The notes under the pieces are model-generated. The model saw only the letters and a program-made list of their open reading frames with translations, was not told the DNA's origin and did no database searches. From contig NZ_JADKSG010000001.1 in the NCBI RefSeq assembly GCF_015350805.1, positions 930,001 to 994,000 of the forward strand: 64,000 bases of DNA, read 5' to 3'. A program made the translations under genes and the position numbers. Numbering within the stretch: the stretch's first letter is position 1; each line of letters starts with the position of its first letter. Source of the DNA: Herbiconiux sp. VKM Ac-1786. Lineage in GTDB: Bacteria > Actinomycetota > Actinomycetes > Actinomycetales > Microbacteriaceae. Shown here one piece after another: positions 26,329 through 34,351 of this stretch.

Positions 26329-28833
26329 TCAGGGTGCGAGGCGCCCTGCGAGATACGGTCCCGTGACACTGGCTGGGTCGATGGCCACTTCGTGCGGTGA
26401 GCCCTGCGCCACAATACGGCCGCCTTGCGGCCCGCCCACCGGGCCAAGGTCGATCAGGCGGTCGGCAGCGGCCAGCAAGTCGAGGTCGTGATCGATCACC
26501 AGCACCGTCGCGCCGGCGTCGATCAGCCGGTCGAGTACAGCCACGAGCGTGCGGATGTCGAGCGGATGCAACCCCGTCGACGGCTCGTCGAACACATAGA
26601 GCACGCCGCGCTGACTATTGCGGAGGCGCGAGGCGATGCGTAGCCGCTGCGCCTCACCCCCCGAGAGCGAGGGCGTCGCCTCCCCGAGCCGCAAATAACC
26701 CAGCCCCACGTCGTCGATGGGCCTCAGCCGACGGTCGACCCCCGGCCACTCCTCGAGCACCGCGAGCGCCTCGTGCACCGTGAGCCGCAGAACGTCGGCG
26801 ATCGTGTGCCCCTCCACCGTCACCTCGAGCATCTCAAGCGCGTATCGCCCGCCCTCGCATGTGGGGCAGGTCTCCCGGACGTCGGGCAGGTACTGCACGT
26901 CGAGGTCGAGGTAGCCGATGCCGAGGCAGGTCGGGCACTGCCCCTGTTTGGTGTTGTAGGAGAAGTGACCGGCCTTCCATCCGCGCGCCCGTGCATCCGG
27001 GCTCTCGGCGAACACCGCACGGATGGCGTCGAAGGCACCCGAGTAGGTGGCCGGCGTCGAGCGGGCGTTCGCGCCGATCGGCGTCGCGTCGATCTCGGCG
27101 AGCCCGCGGATACCGGGGGCTTCGAGCGAGGTCACGTGCGCCGGCAGGGGCTGACCCGCGAGCTGCGCGGTGAGTGCGGGCACGAGGCTCTCCAGCAGCA
27201 GCGCCGACTTGCCGGCTCCGGACGGACCGGCGATGGCCGTGAGGGCGTGCAGCGGCACCTCGAGGCGCACGTCGTTGAGATTGTGAAGGGCGGACACCTC
27301 GAGCGTGAGGTCTCCGGCGTCGAGGGGCCGCGGCATCCGCTCGATTAGGGGGCCCGGGGTGAGGAAAGGGCCGATCAGCGACGACGGGTCGGCAGCCACC
27401 TCGGTCGGGGTGCCCTGCCCGATGGCGGTGCCGCCCGCCGAGCCTGCGCCCGGGCCCAGTTCGATGACCCAGTCGGCCTCGGCGATGACCTCGACGTCGT
27501 GCTCGACCATAACGACCGAGTTGCCGGCATCGACCAGTGCGTCGATGGTGGCGATGAGCCCGCCGATGTTGCTCGGGTGCAGCCCCACCGAGGGCTCGTC
27601 GAGGACGTAGAGCATGCCGGTGGTGTCGGCCCGCACGGTCGAGCTGAGTTCGAGGCGCTGGCGTTCGCCCGTGGAGAGGGTGGATCCGGCGCGATCGAGG
27701 CCGAGGTAGCCGAGGCCGAGCTGCAGCAATGGGTCGAGCAGGCTCAGGATCTCGCGGGTGAGGGTCTCGGCCGGCCGCGTGATCTCCTCCGGCGTCTGGG
27801 CCAGGAGGCCCTCCACAAAGCCGCGCAGCCCCTCGAGGGGCAGGCTCGAGATCTCGGCCAGGTTGCTGCCGTCAAGCATGCTGGTGAGTGCCTCGGGGCG
27901 CAGGCGCGTTCCGTGGCAGACGCTGCAGGTCTCCCAGTGTAGGAACTGCTCCTGCCGGGCGCGCGTGCTCGCGGTGTCGGACTTCGCCGCCCGCCGCACC
28001 GCCGCGATCGCGTTCTCGTAGTGCACCTGGAGGGTGACCGGGCGCGGGCCGGCTTCACCGAGCCGCACCTCGCGCACCACGGGCTCGCCGTGCAGCACGA
28101 TGTCGTGCTCGCGGTCGCTCAGGTCGCGCCAGGGAACATCGAGGCGCACCCCGAGTTGGGCGGCGGCGTAGCGAGAGAGACGCATGCCGCCGACGTTCCA
28201 GGGCAGGACCGCCCCCTGCTCGATGGTGAGCTCCGGGTCGGGCACCAGCCGATCGGTATCGATCTCGAACCGCTCGCCGACACCGTCGCATCCGGGACAG
28301 GCGCCTTCGGAGTTGAAAGCGAAGGACTCGGCACTCGGCGTGGGAAAGTGCACGCCGCAGACCGGGCAGACGATCTCCTCGCGGAACGACTGTAGCGAGG
28401 GCGGCACAATGTGGCCGTTCGGGCACCGGTGCGACCCGAGCCGGGACATCGACAGCCGCAGCGCGTTCAGCACCGAGCTCATTGTGCCCACTGTGCTGCG
28501 CGGACCGGGAACGGGCGGTCGCTGCCGGAGCGCCACCGCCGCGGGCAGGTGGGAGATGCGGTCGGCGTCGGGCCGCTGGGCCTGGCTCAGCCGGCGGCGG
28601 CTGAATGTCGAGAGCCCCTCGAGGAACCGCTGCATGCCCTCGGCGAAGAGCGTGCCCATGGCCAGGGAGCTCTTGCCCGACCCGGAGACGCCGGTGATCG
28701 CCACGACACGGTGCAGCGGGATGTCCACGTCGAGGTCGTGCAGATTGTTATGGCGGATGCCGCGGGCCTCGATGGCGACAGGCGGCTCCGGGCGAGCGCG
28801 GGGCGGCTCAGGGATGCGGTAGGCGTCGCTCAT
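26329..28833 (-). CDS. UvrA-like ABC-ATPase (UvrA2/drug-resistance type)
   Basis: An 834-residue protein, shorter than the roughly 950 residues of DNA-repair UvrA. It has two ABC ATPase halves. Half 1 has Walker A ITGVSGSGKSS (about residues 46-56), signature STGERQRLEL and Walker B LYVLDEPSVGLH. Half 2 has IAGPSGAGKSA, LSGGEAQRLRIA and LYVFDEPSTGLH. Zinc-type cysteine pairs CPVC/CPGC, CSVC and CPTC/CPTC are present. The region between Walker A and the first zinc module is short, so the UvrB-binding domain is probably missing, as in UvrA2 proteins linked to drug tolerance rather than standard excision repair. It stands alone and divergent from the quinone reductase. Confidence 0.85.
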   Translation of the reverse strand: MSDAYRIPEPPRARPEPPVAIEARGIRHNNLHDLDVDIPLHRVVAITGVSGSGKSSLAMGTLFAEGMQRFLEGLSTFSRRRLSQAQRPDADRISHLPAAVALRQRPPVPGPRSTVGTMSSVLNALRLSMSRLGSHRCPNGHIVPPSLQSFREEIVCPVCGVHFPTPSAESFAFNSEGACPGCDGVGERFEIDTDRLVPDPELTIEQGAVLPWNVGGMRLSRYAAAQLGVRLDVPWRDLSDREHDIVLHGEPVVREVRLGEAGPRPVTLQVHYENAIAAVRRAAKSDTASTRARQEQFLHWETCSVCHGTRLRPEALTSMLDGSNLAEISSLPLEGLRGFVEGLLAQTPEEITRPAETLTREILSLLDPLLQLGLGYLGLDRAGSTLSTGERQRLELSSTVRADTTGMLYVLDEPSVGLHPSNIGGLIATIDALVDAGNSVVMVEHDVEVIAEADWVIELGPGAGSAGGTAIGQGTPTEVAADPSSLIGPFLTPGPLIERMPRPLDAGDLTLEVSALHNLNDVRLEVPLHALTAIAGPSGAGKSALLLESLVPALTAQLAGQPLPAHVTSLEAPGIRGLAEIDATPIGANARSTPATYSGAFDAIRAVFAESPDARARGWKAGHFSYNTKQGQCPTCLGIGYLDLDVQYLPDVRETCPTCEGGRYALEMLEVTVEGHTIADVLRLTVHEALAVLEEWPGVDRRLRPIDDVGLGYLRLGEATPSLSGGEAQRLRIASRLRNSQRGVLYVFDEPSTGLHPLDIRTLVAVLDRLIDAGATVLVIDHDLDLLAAADRLIDLGPVGGPQGGRIVAQGSPHEVAIDPASVTGPYLAGRLAP

Positions 28834-28876
28834 TACTTTCAGTATCGCGCAACGAGGCCAGATACGACTTCTCCGA

Positions 28877-28890
28877 GCGTCACGCTAGCT
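28877..28890 (-). promoter_or_regulatory. Candidate -10 region for the UvrA-like gene
   Basis: Read on the minus strand, GCTAGCGTGACGCT contains TAGCGT (28882-28887) about 50 bases before the UvrA-like start. The same 14 bases occur at 23249-23262. On the plus strand the overlapping TAGCTATACG could serve the quinone reductase. Support is limited to the shared motif. Confidence 0.3.
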
Positions 28891-28956
28891 ATACGGGAAC
28901 CCTTCAAGGCCCGTGGTCCGCGGAATGACTCAATTGTGACTGGCGTTAGGCACTAC

Positions 28957-29988
28957 ATGAGAGCCATCGTTTACTCTGAAACCGGCGCGTCCGACGTCTT
29001 GCGTGAAGTTGATCGGCCCATACCCGAGCCTGGTCCAGGAGAGGTACGCGTGCGCGTTTTTGTGTCGGGCGTGAATCCCACGGATTGGCGCAACAGGACC
29101 GGTAGCGCCTCTATCGCAAGCGAGAATGGTGAGCAGACCCCTAATCAGGATGGTTCAGGTGTGATCGACGCCGTCGGCCCGGGTGTTATTGGACTGGCCG
29201 TTGGAGACCGGGTATGGCTGTTCCTCTCGGCATTCCAGCGTCCTACCGGCACCGCGCAAGAATTCACCATATTGCCCATCGAGCGGGTCGCCGCGTTGCC
29301 AGACGGAGTCTCCTTCGACGTGGGGGCCTCTCTCGGCGTGCCGGCGCTCACTGCGCATCGGGCGCTGACTGTTCACGAGGACGGCCCGTCGCGACTGGCG
29401 CCCGGCGCCCTCAAAGGCCGTTTCGTGCTCGTGGCGGGCGGAGCCGGTGCGGTAGGTCACGCCGCCATCCAGCTCGCGCACTGGGCAGGAGCGACGATCA
29501 TCACCACTGTCTCGTCCGCCGAGAAGGCGGCCCTCGCGACCGCGGCGGGGGCAGACGTCGTCGTGAATTACCGGGAGGAGGACGCGGCGGCGCGCATCCG
29601 GGAAGCTGCACCCGCCGGCGTCGACATCGTGGTGGAGGTCTCCCCCTCGGCCAATGCGGCGCTGAACGCGGCGGTCATTGCGAACCGCGGCGTCGTGGCA
29701 GTATACGCCACCGACGGAGATGGCCGACTGACTCTGGATGTGCGTCAGCACTTCGGTCTCAACGTGCGTTACCAGTTTGTGCTGCTCTACACGTTCGGCG
29801 CTGCGGCGCTGGCCGCGGCGGTCGCCGACGTGGGAGCCGCCCTCCGCGACGGCGCCCTGCCCGTGGGCTCCGAAGCGGGCCTGCCGATCACTCGGTTCAC
29901 GCTCGAGGAGACCGCTGCAGCGCACGACGCCGTGGCAGCGGGCGCGGTCGGCAAGGTGCTTATCGACGTCACGGTCGCCGGCCTCTGA
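28957..29988 (+). CDS. NADPH:quinone reductase-like medium-chain dehydrogenase
   Basis: A 343-residue zinc-free MDR enzyme. The N-terminal GroES-like part carries GVNPTDWRNR and NQDGSGVIDAVGPGV in place of the zinc site; the Rossmann part has LVAGGAGAVGHAAIQLA (about residues 152-168). Such enzymes reduce quinones or unsaturated carbonyls with NADPH. The start at ATG 28957 matches the family N-terminus MRAIVY; the ribosome site is weak (TTAGG). It is divergent from the UvrA-like gene and convergent, by 10 bases, with the DNA glycosylase. Confidence 0.85.
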   Translation: MRAIVYSETGASDVLREVDRPIPEPGPGEVRVRVFVSGVNPTDWRNRTGSASIASENGEQTPNQDGSGVIDAVGPGVIGLAVGDRVWLFLSAFQRPTGTAQEFTILPIERVAALPDGVSFDVGASLGVPALTAHRALTVHEDGPSRLAPGALKGRFVLVAGGAGAVGHAAIQLAHWAGATIITTVSSAEKAALATAAGADVVVNYREEDAAARIREAAPAGVDIVVEVSPSANAALNAAVIANRGVVAVYATDGDGRLTLDVRQHFGLNVRYQFVLLYTFGAAALAAAVADVGAALRDGALPVGSEAGLPITRFTLEETAAAHDAVAAGAVGKVLIDVTVAGL

Positions 29989-29998
29989 CGGTTCGCAC

Positions 29999-30625
29999 TC
30001 AGCCCAGGCTTCGCCACAAGAGCGCGCTGGCGTAGGTGCGCAGCGGGGCCCACGCTTCGCCGCGCTGCCGCGTCTGGTCGATCGTGGGGACGGCGTCCAG
30101 GCCGTCCAGCGCCGCAACGGCGTTCCGTATGCCCAGGTCACCCGCAGGAAGCACGTCCGGTCGGTGCAATTGATGGATGAGGAACATCTCCGCCGACCAT
30201 GGGCCGACGCCGCGAACACTGAGCAGCGCCGCCTTGGCCTGCTCGTCGCCCCAGTGGTCGAGAGCGTCAATAGCCAGATCGCCTGAGTTCACGCGGGCCG
30301 CGAGGTCGCCGACATACGCCGCCTTCGCGTTCGACATGCCGAACGAGCGGAGCGTGTCATGTCCGAGCGCGAGCACGGCCGCGGGGGTAGGGGTACCCCC
30401 CGCGGCCGTGGCCAGCCGGTCGTACACCACCAGAGCGACCTTGGTCGAGATCTGCTGGCTGATGATGTGCAGGCTCATCGCGGCGAAGTTGCTCTCCGCC
30501 GTGCGCCCGCCGTCGTGGAACTCGAACGGATCAACTGGGCCGAAACGCTCGATCAACGCCCCGAAGGCCGGCTCCGCCGCGGCGAGTGCCGCGTAGGCGG
30601 CCCCCCGCCCGGCGAGATCGTTCAC
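29999..30625 (-). CDS. DNA-3-methyladenine glycosylase (AlkA/HhH-GPD family)
   Basis: A 208-residue base-excision-repair enzyme. ISQQISTKVA is the substrate-pocket helix, SVRGVGPWSAEMFLIH (about residues 140-155) is the helix-hairpin-helix, and the catalytic aspartate lies just after it in LPAGDLGIRNAV. It lacks the N-terminal sheet domain of E. coli AlkA, as is usual for short actinobacterial forms. It removes alkylated bases from DNA. GTG 30625 overlaps the RidA stop in a GTGA, so the two are co-translated, an odd functional pairing. Confidence 0.88.
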   Translation of the reverse strand: MNDLAGRGAAYAALAAAEPAFGALIERFGPVDPFEFHDGGRTAESNFAAMSLHIISQQISTKVALVVYDRLATAAGGTPTPAAVLALGHDTLRSFGMSNAKAAYVGDLAARVNSGDLAIDALDHWGDEQAKAALLSVRGVGPWSAEMFLIHQLHRPDVLPAGDLGIRNAVAALDGLDAVPTIDQTRQRGEAWAPLRTYASALLWRSLG

Positions 30626-30990
30626 GTGCCCGGCAGCACCGCGATGCAGTCGATCTCCACCCCGTAACCCGGCAGGGTGGCCCCCACCAGAGTGCGGGCA
30701 GGCAGTCGCGACTGGAACGCGGCGGTGTACGCGGCGTTGAATGCCGGGAGCTGACCGAGGTCGGCCAGGAAGACACCGCAGCGAACCACGTCGGCGAGCG
30801 TCGCCCCGGCGGTCTTCAGGATCGCCTCGACGTTGTCGAGCGCGGCGCGGGTCTGCTCGCCCAGACCGCCCTCGACGAGGGTTCCGTCGCGGAGCGGCGT
30901 CTGGCCCGAGACGAACACGAACCGGCCTTCGGCGATGATGGCTGGCACGTACGGCCGACCGCTCTCGCCCTCGAGGACGACTGTTCCCAT
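30622..30990 (-). CDS. RidA family enamine/imine deaminase
   Basis: A 122-residue protein of standard length for the YjgF/YER057c/UK114 family. R99 in LPARTLVGATLP corresponds to the arginine needed for imine hydrolysis in RidA, and GVEIDCIAVLPG is the closing signature with the conserved acidic residue. It clears reactive enamines or 2-aminoacrylate-like by-products as a trimer. It is followed by the overlapping DNA glycosylase and preceded, 20 bases upstream, by an alpha/beta hydrolase on the same strand. Confidence 0.88.
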   Translation of the reverse strand: MGTVVLEGESGRPYVPAIIAEGRFVFVSGQTPLRDGTLVEGGLGEQTRAALDNVEAILKTAGATLADVVRCGVFLADLGQLPAFNAAYTAAFQSRLPARTLVGATLPGYGVEIDCIAVLPGT

Positions 30991-31010
30991 GGCGTGTGCC
31001 TCTCCTTCCG

Positions 31011-31739
31011 CTACTCGCCGGAGACCGCGGCGGCGGCCTCACGGATGAGGTCGACGACATGGCCGGCCTCGGGGATGCCGACCGTGTGCGACCCGCCCTC
31101 GAGTTCCACGGTGCGCTTCGATCCGGCGCGCTCCGCCATGAAGCGGTGCGCCTCGGCCGGGATGTTCTTGTCGGCGGAGCCGAAGAGGAACCACGACGGA
31201 CGGGTCTTCCACGCGGGCTCGCCCGAGGGCTCGTTCAGCGCGGCCTCGGTGATCGGGCGCTGCGTGACGGCCATGACCGCGGCGACCTCCGCCGAGGAGT
31301 CGGCGGCGAACTGGCCGTGGTACTTGTCCTGCACGATGTAGAGGTCGTTGCCTCCCTCGGCCAGCGGAACGGCCGTGAGCGTGTCGCCGAGGCTGCCGCC
31401 CTCGTACTTGCCGGAGAGCTGGGCTGCGCTCTCGCCGGCCTCCGGTGCGAACGCGCCGATGAACACGAGCGCCTTGACCGCGTCGGTCGCGCCGTTGCTG
31501 ATGACGGAACCGCCGTAGGAGTGGCCCACGAGCACGATGTCGCCCGACACGTCGCCGAGCACATCCCGCAGATACCCCGCGTCGAAGGCGACACCGCGCA
31601 GCGGGTTGGCCAAGGCGATCACCGGGAAGCCGTCTGCGAGCAGCTTCTCGATAACACCGCTCCAGCTGGCGGATTCGGCGAAGGCCCCGTGAACGAGGAC
31701 GACGGTCGGTCGGCCGGCGGCCGGAGTGGTGATGCTCAT
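31011..31739 (-). CDS. Alpha/beta hydrolase
   Basis: A 242-residue esterase-like protein. VVLVHGAFAESASW is the oxyanion region of the EstC/methylesterase-like group, the nucleophile serine is in GHSYGGSV (about residues 73-80), and GGSHTVGIPEAGHV near 219-232 holds the catalytic histidine. The chosen start ATG 31739 has AAGGAGA eight bases upstream; an open frame extends to 31814 but without a ribosome site. It heads a group with the RidA and DNA glycosylase genes. Natural substrate unknown. Confidence 0.85.
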   Translation of the reverse strand: MSITTPAAGRPTVVLVHGAFAESASWSGVIEKLLADGFPVIALANPLRGVAFDAGYLRDVLGDVSGDIVLVGHSYGGSVISNGATDAVKALVFIGAFAPEAGESAAQLSGKYEGGSLGDTLTAVPLAEGGNDLYIVQDKYHGQFAADSSAEVAAVMAVTQRPITEAALNEPSGEPAWKTRPSWFLFGSADKNIPAEAHRFMAERAGSKRTVELEGGSHTVGIPEAGHVVDLIREAAAAVSGE

Positions 31740-31860
31740 GGGGGATTCTCCTTGGTGTCGTGGATGACCCAACGATTCCGCAGCACGGTCTCGAGGGCAA
31801 TCATGCGGGCGCACCGTCCGGATGCCCCGGCGGCCTTCCCGCGATCGTCACGCCACCCGG

Positions 31861-33501
31861 CTAGTCGCGCCGCCCCGTCGGGAGCACGACGGTGATGGTC
31901 GTGCCCCGGCCCACCGGGCTCAGGATCTCGATGCTCCCGCCCAGCGCCTCGACTCGGTCGGCGATTCCAATCAGTCCGCTGCCCATCTCCGGATCCGCTC
32001 CCCCGCGCCCGTCGTCGCGGACCTCGATCCGCAGGCCGTCGTCGACCAGACCGAGCACGACGTCCGCCTTGGCCTGCGGCGCGTGCTTCGCGGTGTTGGT
32101 GAGCCCCTCGGAGACGACGAAGTAGGCGGCCACCTCGACGTGCGCATCCAGCCGCCCTAGGTCACCGACCGTCAGGTCGGTGGCGATTCCCGACCGCCTG
32201 GCCAGGGAGCGCAGCGCCGGGGCGAGGCCGCCCTCGGTCAGGATGGCCGGGTGCACACCGCGGGACAACTCGCGCAGTCCGTCGATCGTGTCGTCGAGCA
32301 GCACCCCCACCGCGTCGAGGATCTCTCGGGCGGGCTCGTCCTCCGCCACCGCGCCCTGGGCCCGCACGACCCCGAGACCGACGGCGACGAGGCGCTGCTG
32401 CACGCCGTCGTGCAGGTCGCGCTCGAACCGCCGGCGCGTGTCATCGGCCATGTGCACCAGCCGCACCCGGGAGTCCAGCAGCGCCCGGCGGGACTCCAGA
32501 TTCGCGATCGCGGTGGCGACCAGGTCCGCGAAGTCGCGCATCCGCTGTTCGGTGTCGTCGGGAAGGCTGCGATCGGCCGTGCCGATCACGATGGCCCCCC
32601 ACAAGCGACCGTCTACCCGGATGGGCGCCCCGGCCGCACTGCGGATGCCTGCCGCGGTGAGCTGCTCGGCCAGCGGACCGCGCGCCCGCCGATAGTCGTC
32701 GACCCGCGCCGCTTCGCCGGTGGCGAGGATGCGGCCGGCCACACTCGTGCCCTGCGCCGAGATGCGGGTTCCGGTGACCAGTCCGCCGTCGAGCGGGCCC
32801 CAGCTCGCCACGAAGGTCGCCGTTCCGTCGGTCTCGTAGCGCAGCAGCTTGGTGCCCTGCACCCGCAGGAGCCGGGCCAGCTCCTCGGCGACGGCGTCGA
32901 AGACCTCCATCGGTTCGGCCGACTTCGCCACGAGCCCCGCGACACGGCGCAGCGCCTCCTGCTCGAGCACGACCCGTTCGAGCTCTGCGCGGGTCGCCGC
33001 GTTGACGATGGCGGCGGCGATCAGCTGACTGAAGGCGGCGAGGCACTCCTCGGCGTCGGCGCCCAGCTCCTCGCCCGTCGTGTGCACGTAGAGGGCGCCC
33101 CAGACGTGGTCGTCGACGCTGATCGGCACCCCGACCGACGACCGGACGCCGAGCCGGCCGCGCAGGGTACGGCCCACTGGATCGGTCGCCCCCTCCCAGG
33201 TCTCACGGACGGCGCGGCCGCTCTCGATCACGTGGCGGGTCGAGGGATCGTCGGCGAGCGACCATCGGTCGAGCACCACGGAGGGCGCTCCGGTGGCGGC
33301 CCACGCGACCTCGACTTCGACCTCGGAGGGGGTCGCGAGCCGCAAAACGGCGACATGGGTGGCACCGAGGAGCTCCGCGGCGAAGCCCGCGACGGTCTCG
33401 AGCACCTCGGTCACGGAGACCCCGCCGGCGATGAGTTCTGTGGCGGCCCGGAGCACCGAACGCCCGTCGCGCAGACCCCTGCCGATCACGTCGTGGTTCA
33501 C
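31861..33501 (-). CDS. GAF-domain sensor histidine kinase
   Basis: A 546-residue soluble kinase with no membrane segment. Two GAF sensor domains occupy about residues 15-170 and 185-335 (VGVPISVDDHVWGALYV and GAPIRVDGRLWGAIVIG are the matching cores). A HisKA_3 dimerisation domain follows with phospho-acceptor H364 in FERDLHDGVQQRLV, then an HATPase_c domain with N-box SEGLTNTAKHA and GSGLIGIADRVEALGG. It probably senses a small cytoplasmic ligand or redox state and phosphorylates the NarL-type regulator encoded divergently 46 bases away. Confidence 0.92.
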   Translation of the reverse strand: MNHDVIGRGLRDGRSVLRAATELIAGGVSVTEVLETVAGFAAELLGATHVAVLRLATPSEVEVEVAWAATGAPSVVLDRWSLADDPSTRHVIESGRAVRETWEGATDPVGRTLRGRLGVRSSVGVPISVDDHVWGALYVHTTGEELGADAEECLAAFSQLIAAAIVNAATRAELERVVLEQEALRRVAGLVAKSAEPMEVFDAVAEELARLLRVQGTKLLRYETDGTATFVASWGPLDGGLVTGTRISAQGTSVAGRILATGEAARVDDYRRARGPLAEQLTAAGIRSAAGAPIRVDGRLWGAIVIGTADRSLPDDTEQRMRDFADLVATAIANLESRRALLDSRVRLVHMADDTRRRFERDLHDGVQQRLVAVGLGVVRAQGAVAEDEPAREILDAVGVLLDDTIDGLRELSRGVHPAILTEGGLAPALRSLARRSGIATDLTVGDLGRLDAHVEVAAYFVVSEGLTNTAKHAPQAKADVVLGLVDDGLRIEVRDDGRGGADPEMGSGLIGIADRVEALGGSIEILSPVGRGTTITVVLPTGRRD

Positions 33502-33547
33502 CGCTCCTCCTCATCGGCGTTTGCCGCCATCACCGAACAGCCACACA

Positions 33548-34267
33548 ATGGCAGAGATGATGTCACAGATGGCCCCTCGGATGACAGCGGGCGACCCGAG
33601 CGGCCGCCCGCGGATCGTGATCGCCGACGACGAGGTGCTACTCCGCGACGGGCTGGCACTGCTGCTCCGGCAATCGGGGTTCGACGTGGTGGGCACGGCG
33701 GCGGATGCGACCCAGCTGGAGCGCGTGCTGGCCGAGACGCCTTGCGATCTCGTGATCGTCGACATCCGGATGCCGCCGACCAACACCACCGAGGGACTGG
33801 TCGCCGCACGCCACATCCACGACGACTACCCGCGGCTGCGCGTGCTCGTGCTCTCCTCGTACATCGAGGTCGAGCACGCGGTGGAGCTGCTCTCCGGCAG
33901 CGAGGGGATCGGCTACCTGCTCAAGCAGCGCGTCTCGGCGGTCGGCGAGTTCGTCTCGGCCCTGCACCGAGTGCTGCAGGGCGAAGCGGTCATCGATCCC
34001 GAGCTCGTGCGCGAACTGCTGCAGGCGCGACGCACCGTCGATCCGCTGGCCGTGCTCACCCCGCGGGAGCGCGACGTGCTCGAACTGATGGCGCAGGGCC
34101 GATCTAACGGCGGCGTGGCCGCGACCCTGCACCTCTCCGAGGCGACCGTGGAGAAGTACGTGCACCGCATCCTCAACAAACTCGACCTTACCGACGACGA
34201 CGGGTCGAGCAACCGCCGGGTGCTGGCGGTGCTCGCCCTGCTGGACAACGCCGGTTCGAAGAGCTGA
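33548..34267 (+). CDS. NarL/LuxR-type response regulator
   Basis: A 239-residue regulator. The receiver domain has the acidic pocket IADDE and phospho-acceptor D72 in IVDIRMPP. The output domain at about residues 170-230 is a LuxR helix-turn-helix (LTPRERDVLELMAQG, SNGGVAATLHLSEATVEKYVHRILNKL). Several in-frame ATGs (33548, 33557, 33560, 33569, 33581) precede the domain and none has a strong ribosome site, so the exact start is uncertain. It partners the divergent GAF kinase. Whether it also controls the PTS operon that begins 85 bases downstream cannot be told. Confidence 0.9.
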   Translation: MAEMMSQMAPRMTAGDPSGRPRIVIADDEVLLRDGLALLLRQSGFDVVGTAADATQLERVLAETPCDLVIVDIRMPPTNTTEGLVAARHIHDDYPRLRVLVLSSYIEVEHAVELLSGSEGIGYLLKQRVSAVGEFVSALHRVLQGEAVIDPELVRELLQARRTVDPLAVLTPRERDVLELMAQGRSNGGVAATLHLSEATVEKYVHRILNKLDLTDDDGSSNRRVLAVLALLDNAGSKS

Positions 34268-34277
34268 GAGGATACCC

Positions 34278-34317
34278 TTGCGCTCCCGCTAGTGCACTGG
34301 CATCGTGGTCTAGACCA
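34278..34317 (+). promoter_or_regulatory. Promoter with DasR/NagR-like palindromic operator
   Basis: TTGCGC (34278-34283) and CATCGT (34301-34306) are spaced by 17 bases. The perfect palindrome TGGTCTAGACCA (34306-34317) starts at the -10 box. That 12-mer is the core of the dre operator bound by DasR/NagR-type GntR regulators of aminosugar uptake in actinobacteria. The adjacent gene encodes a regulator of that very class, so autoregulation and control of the PTS operon are likely. Confidence 0.65.
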
Positions 34318-34335
34318 GCGGTGGGGACCGCTGGT
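34314..34335 (+). promoter_or_regulatory. Second, overlapping inverted repeat in the leader
   Basis: ACCAGCGGT-GGGG-ACCGCTGGT is a perfect 9-bp-arm repeat that shares ACCA with the end of the upstream palindrome. It ends 16 bases before the regulator start. It could be a second operator half-overlapping the first, or an mRNA hairpin just upstream of the GGAGG ribosome site at 34343-34347. Confidence 0.5.
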
Positions 34336-34351
34336 ACTGACCGGAGGTACG

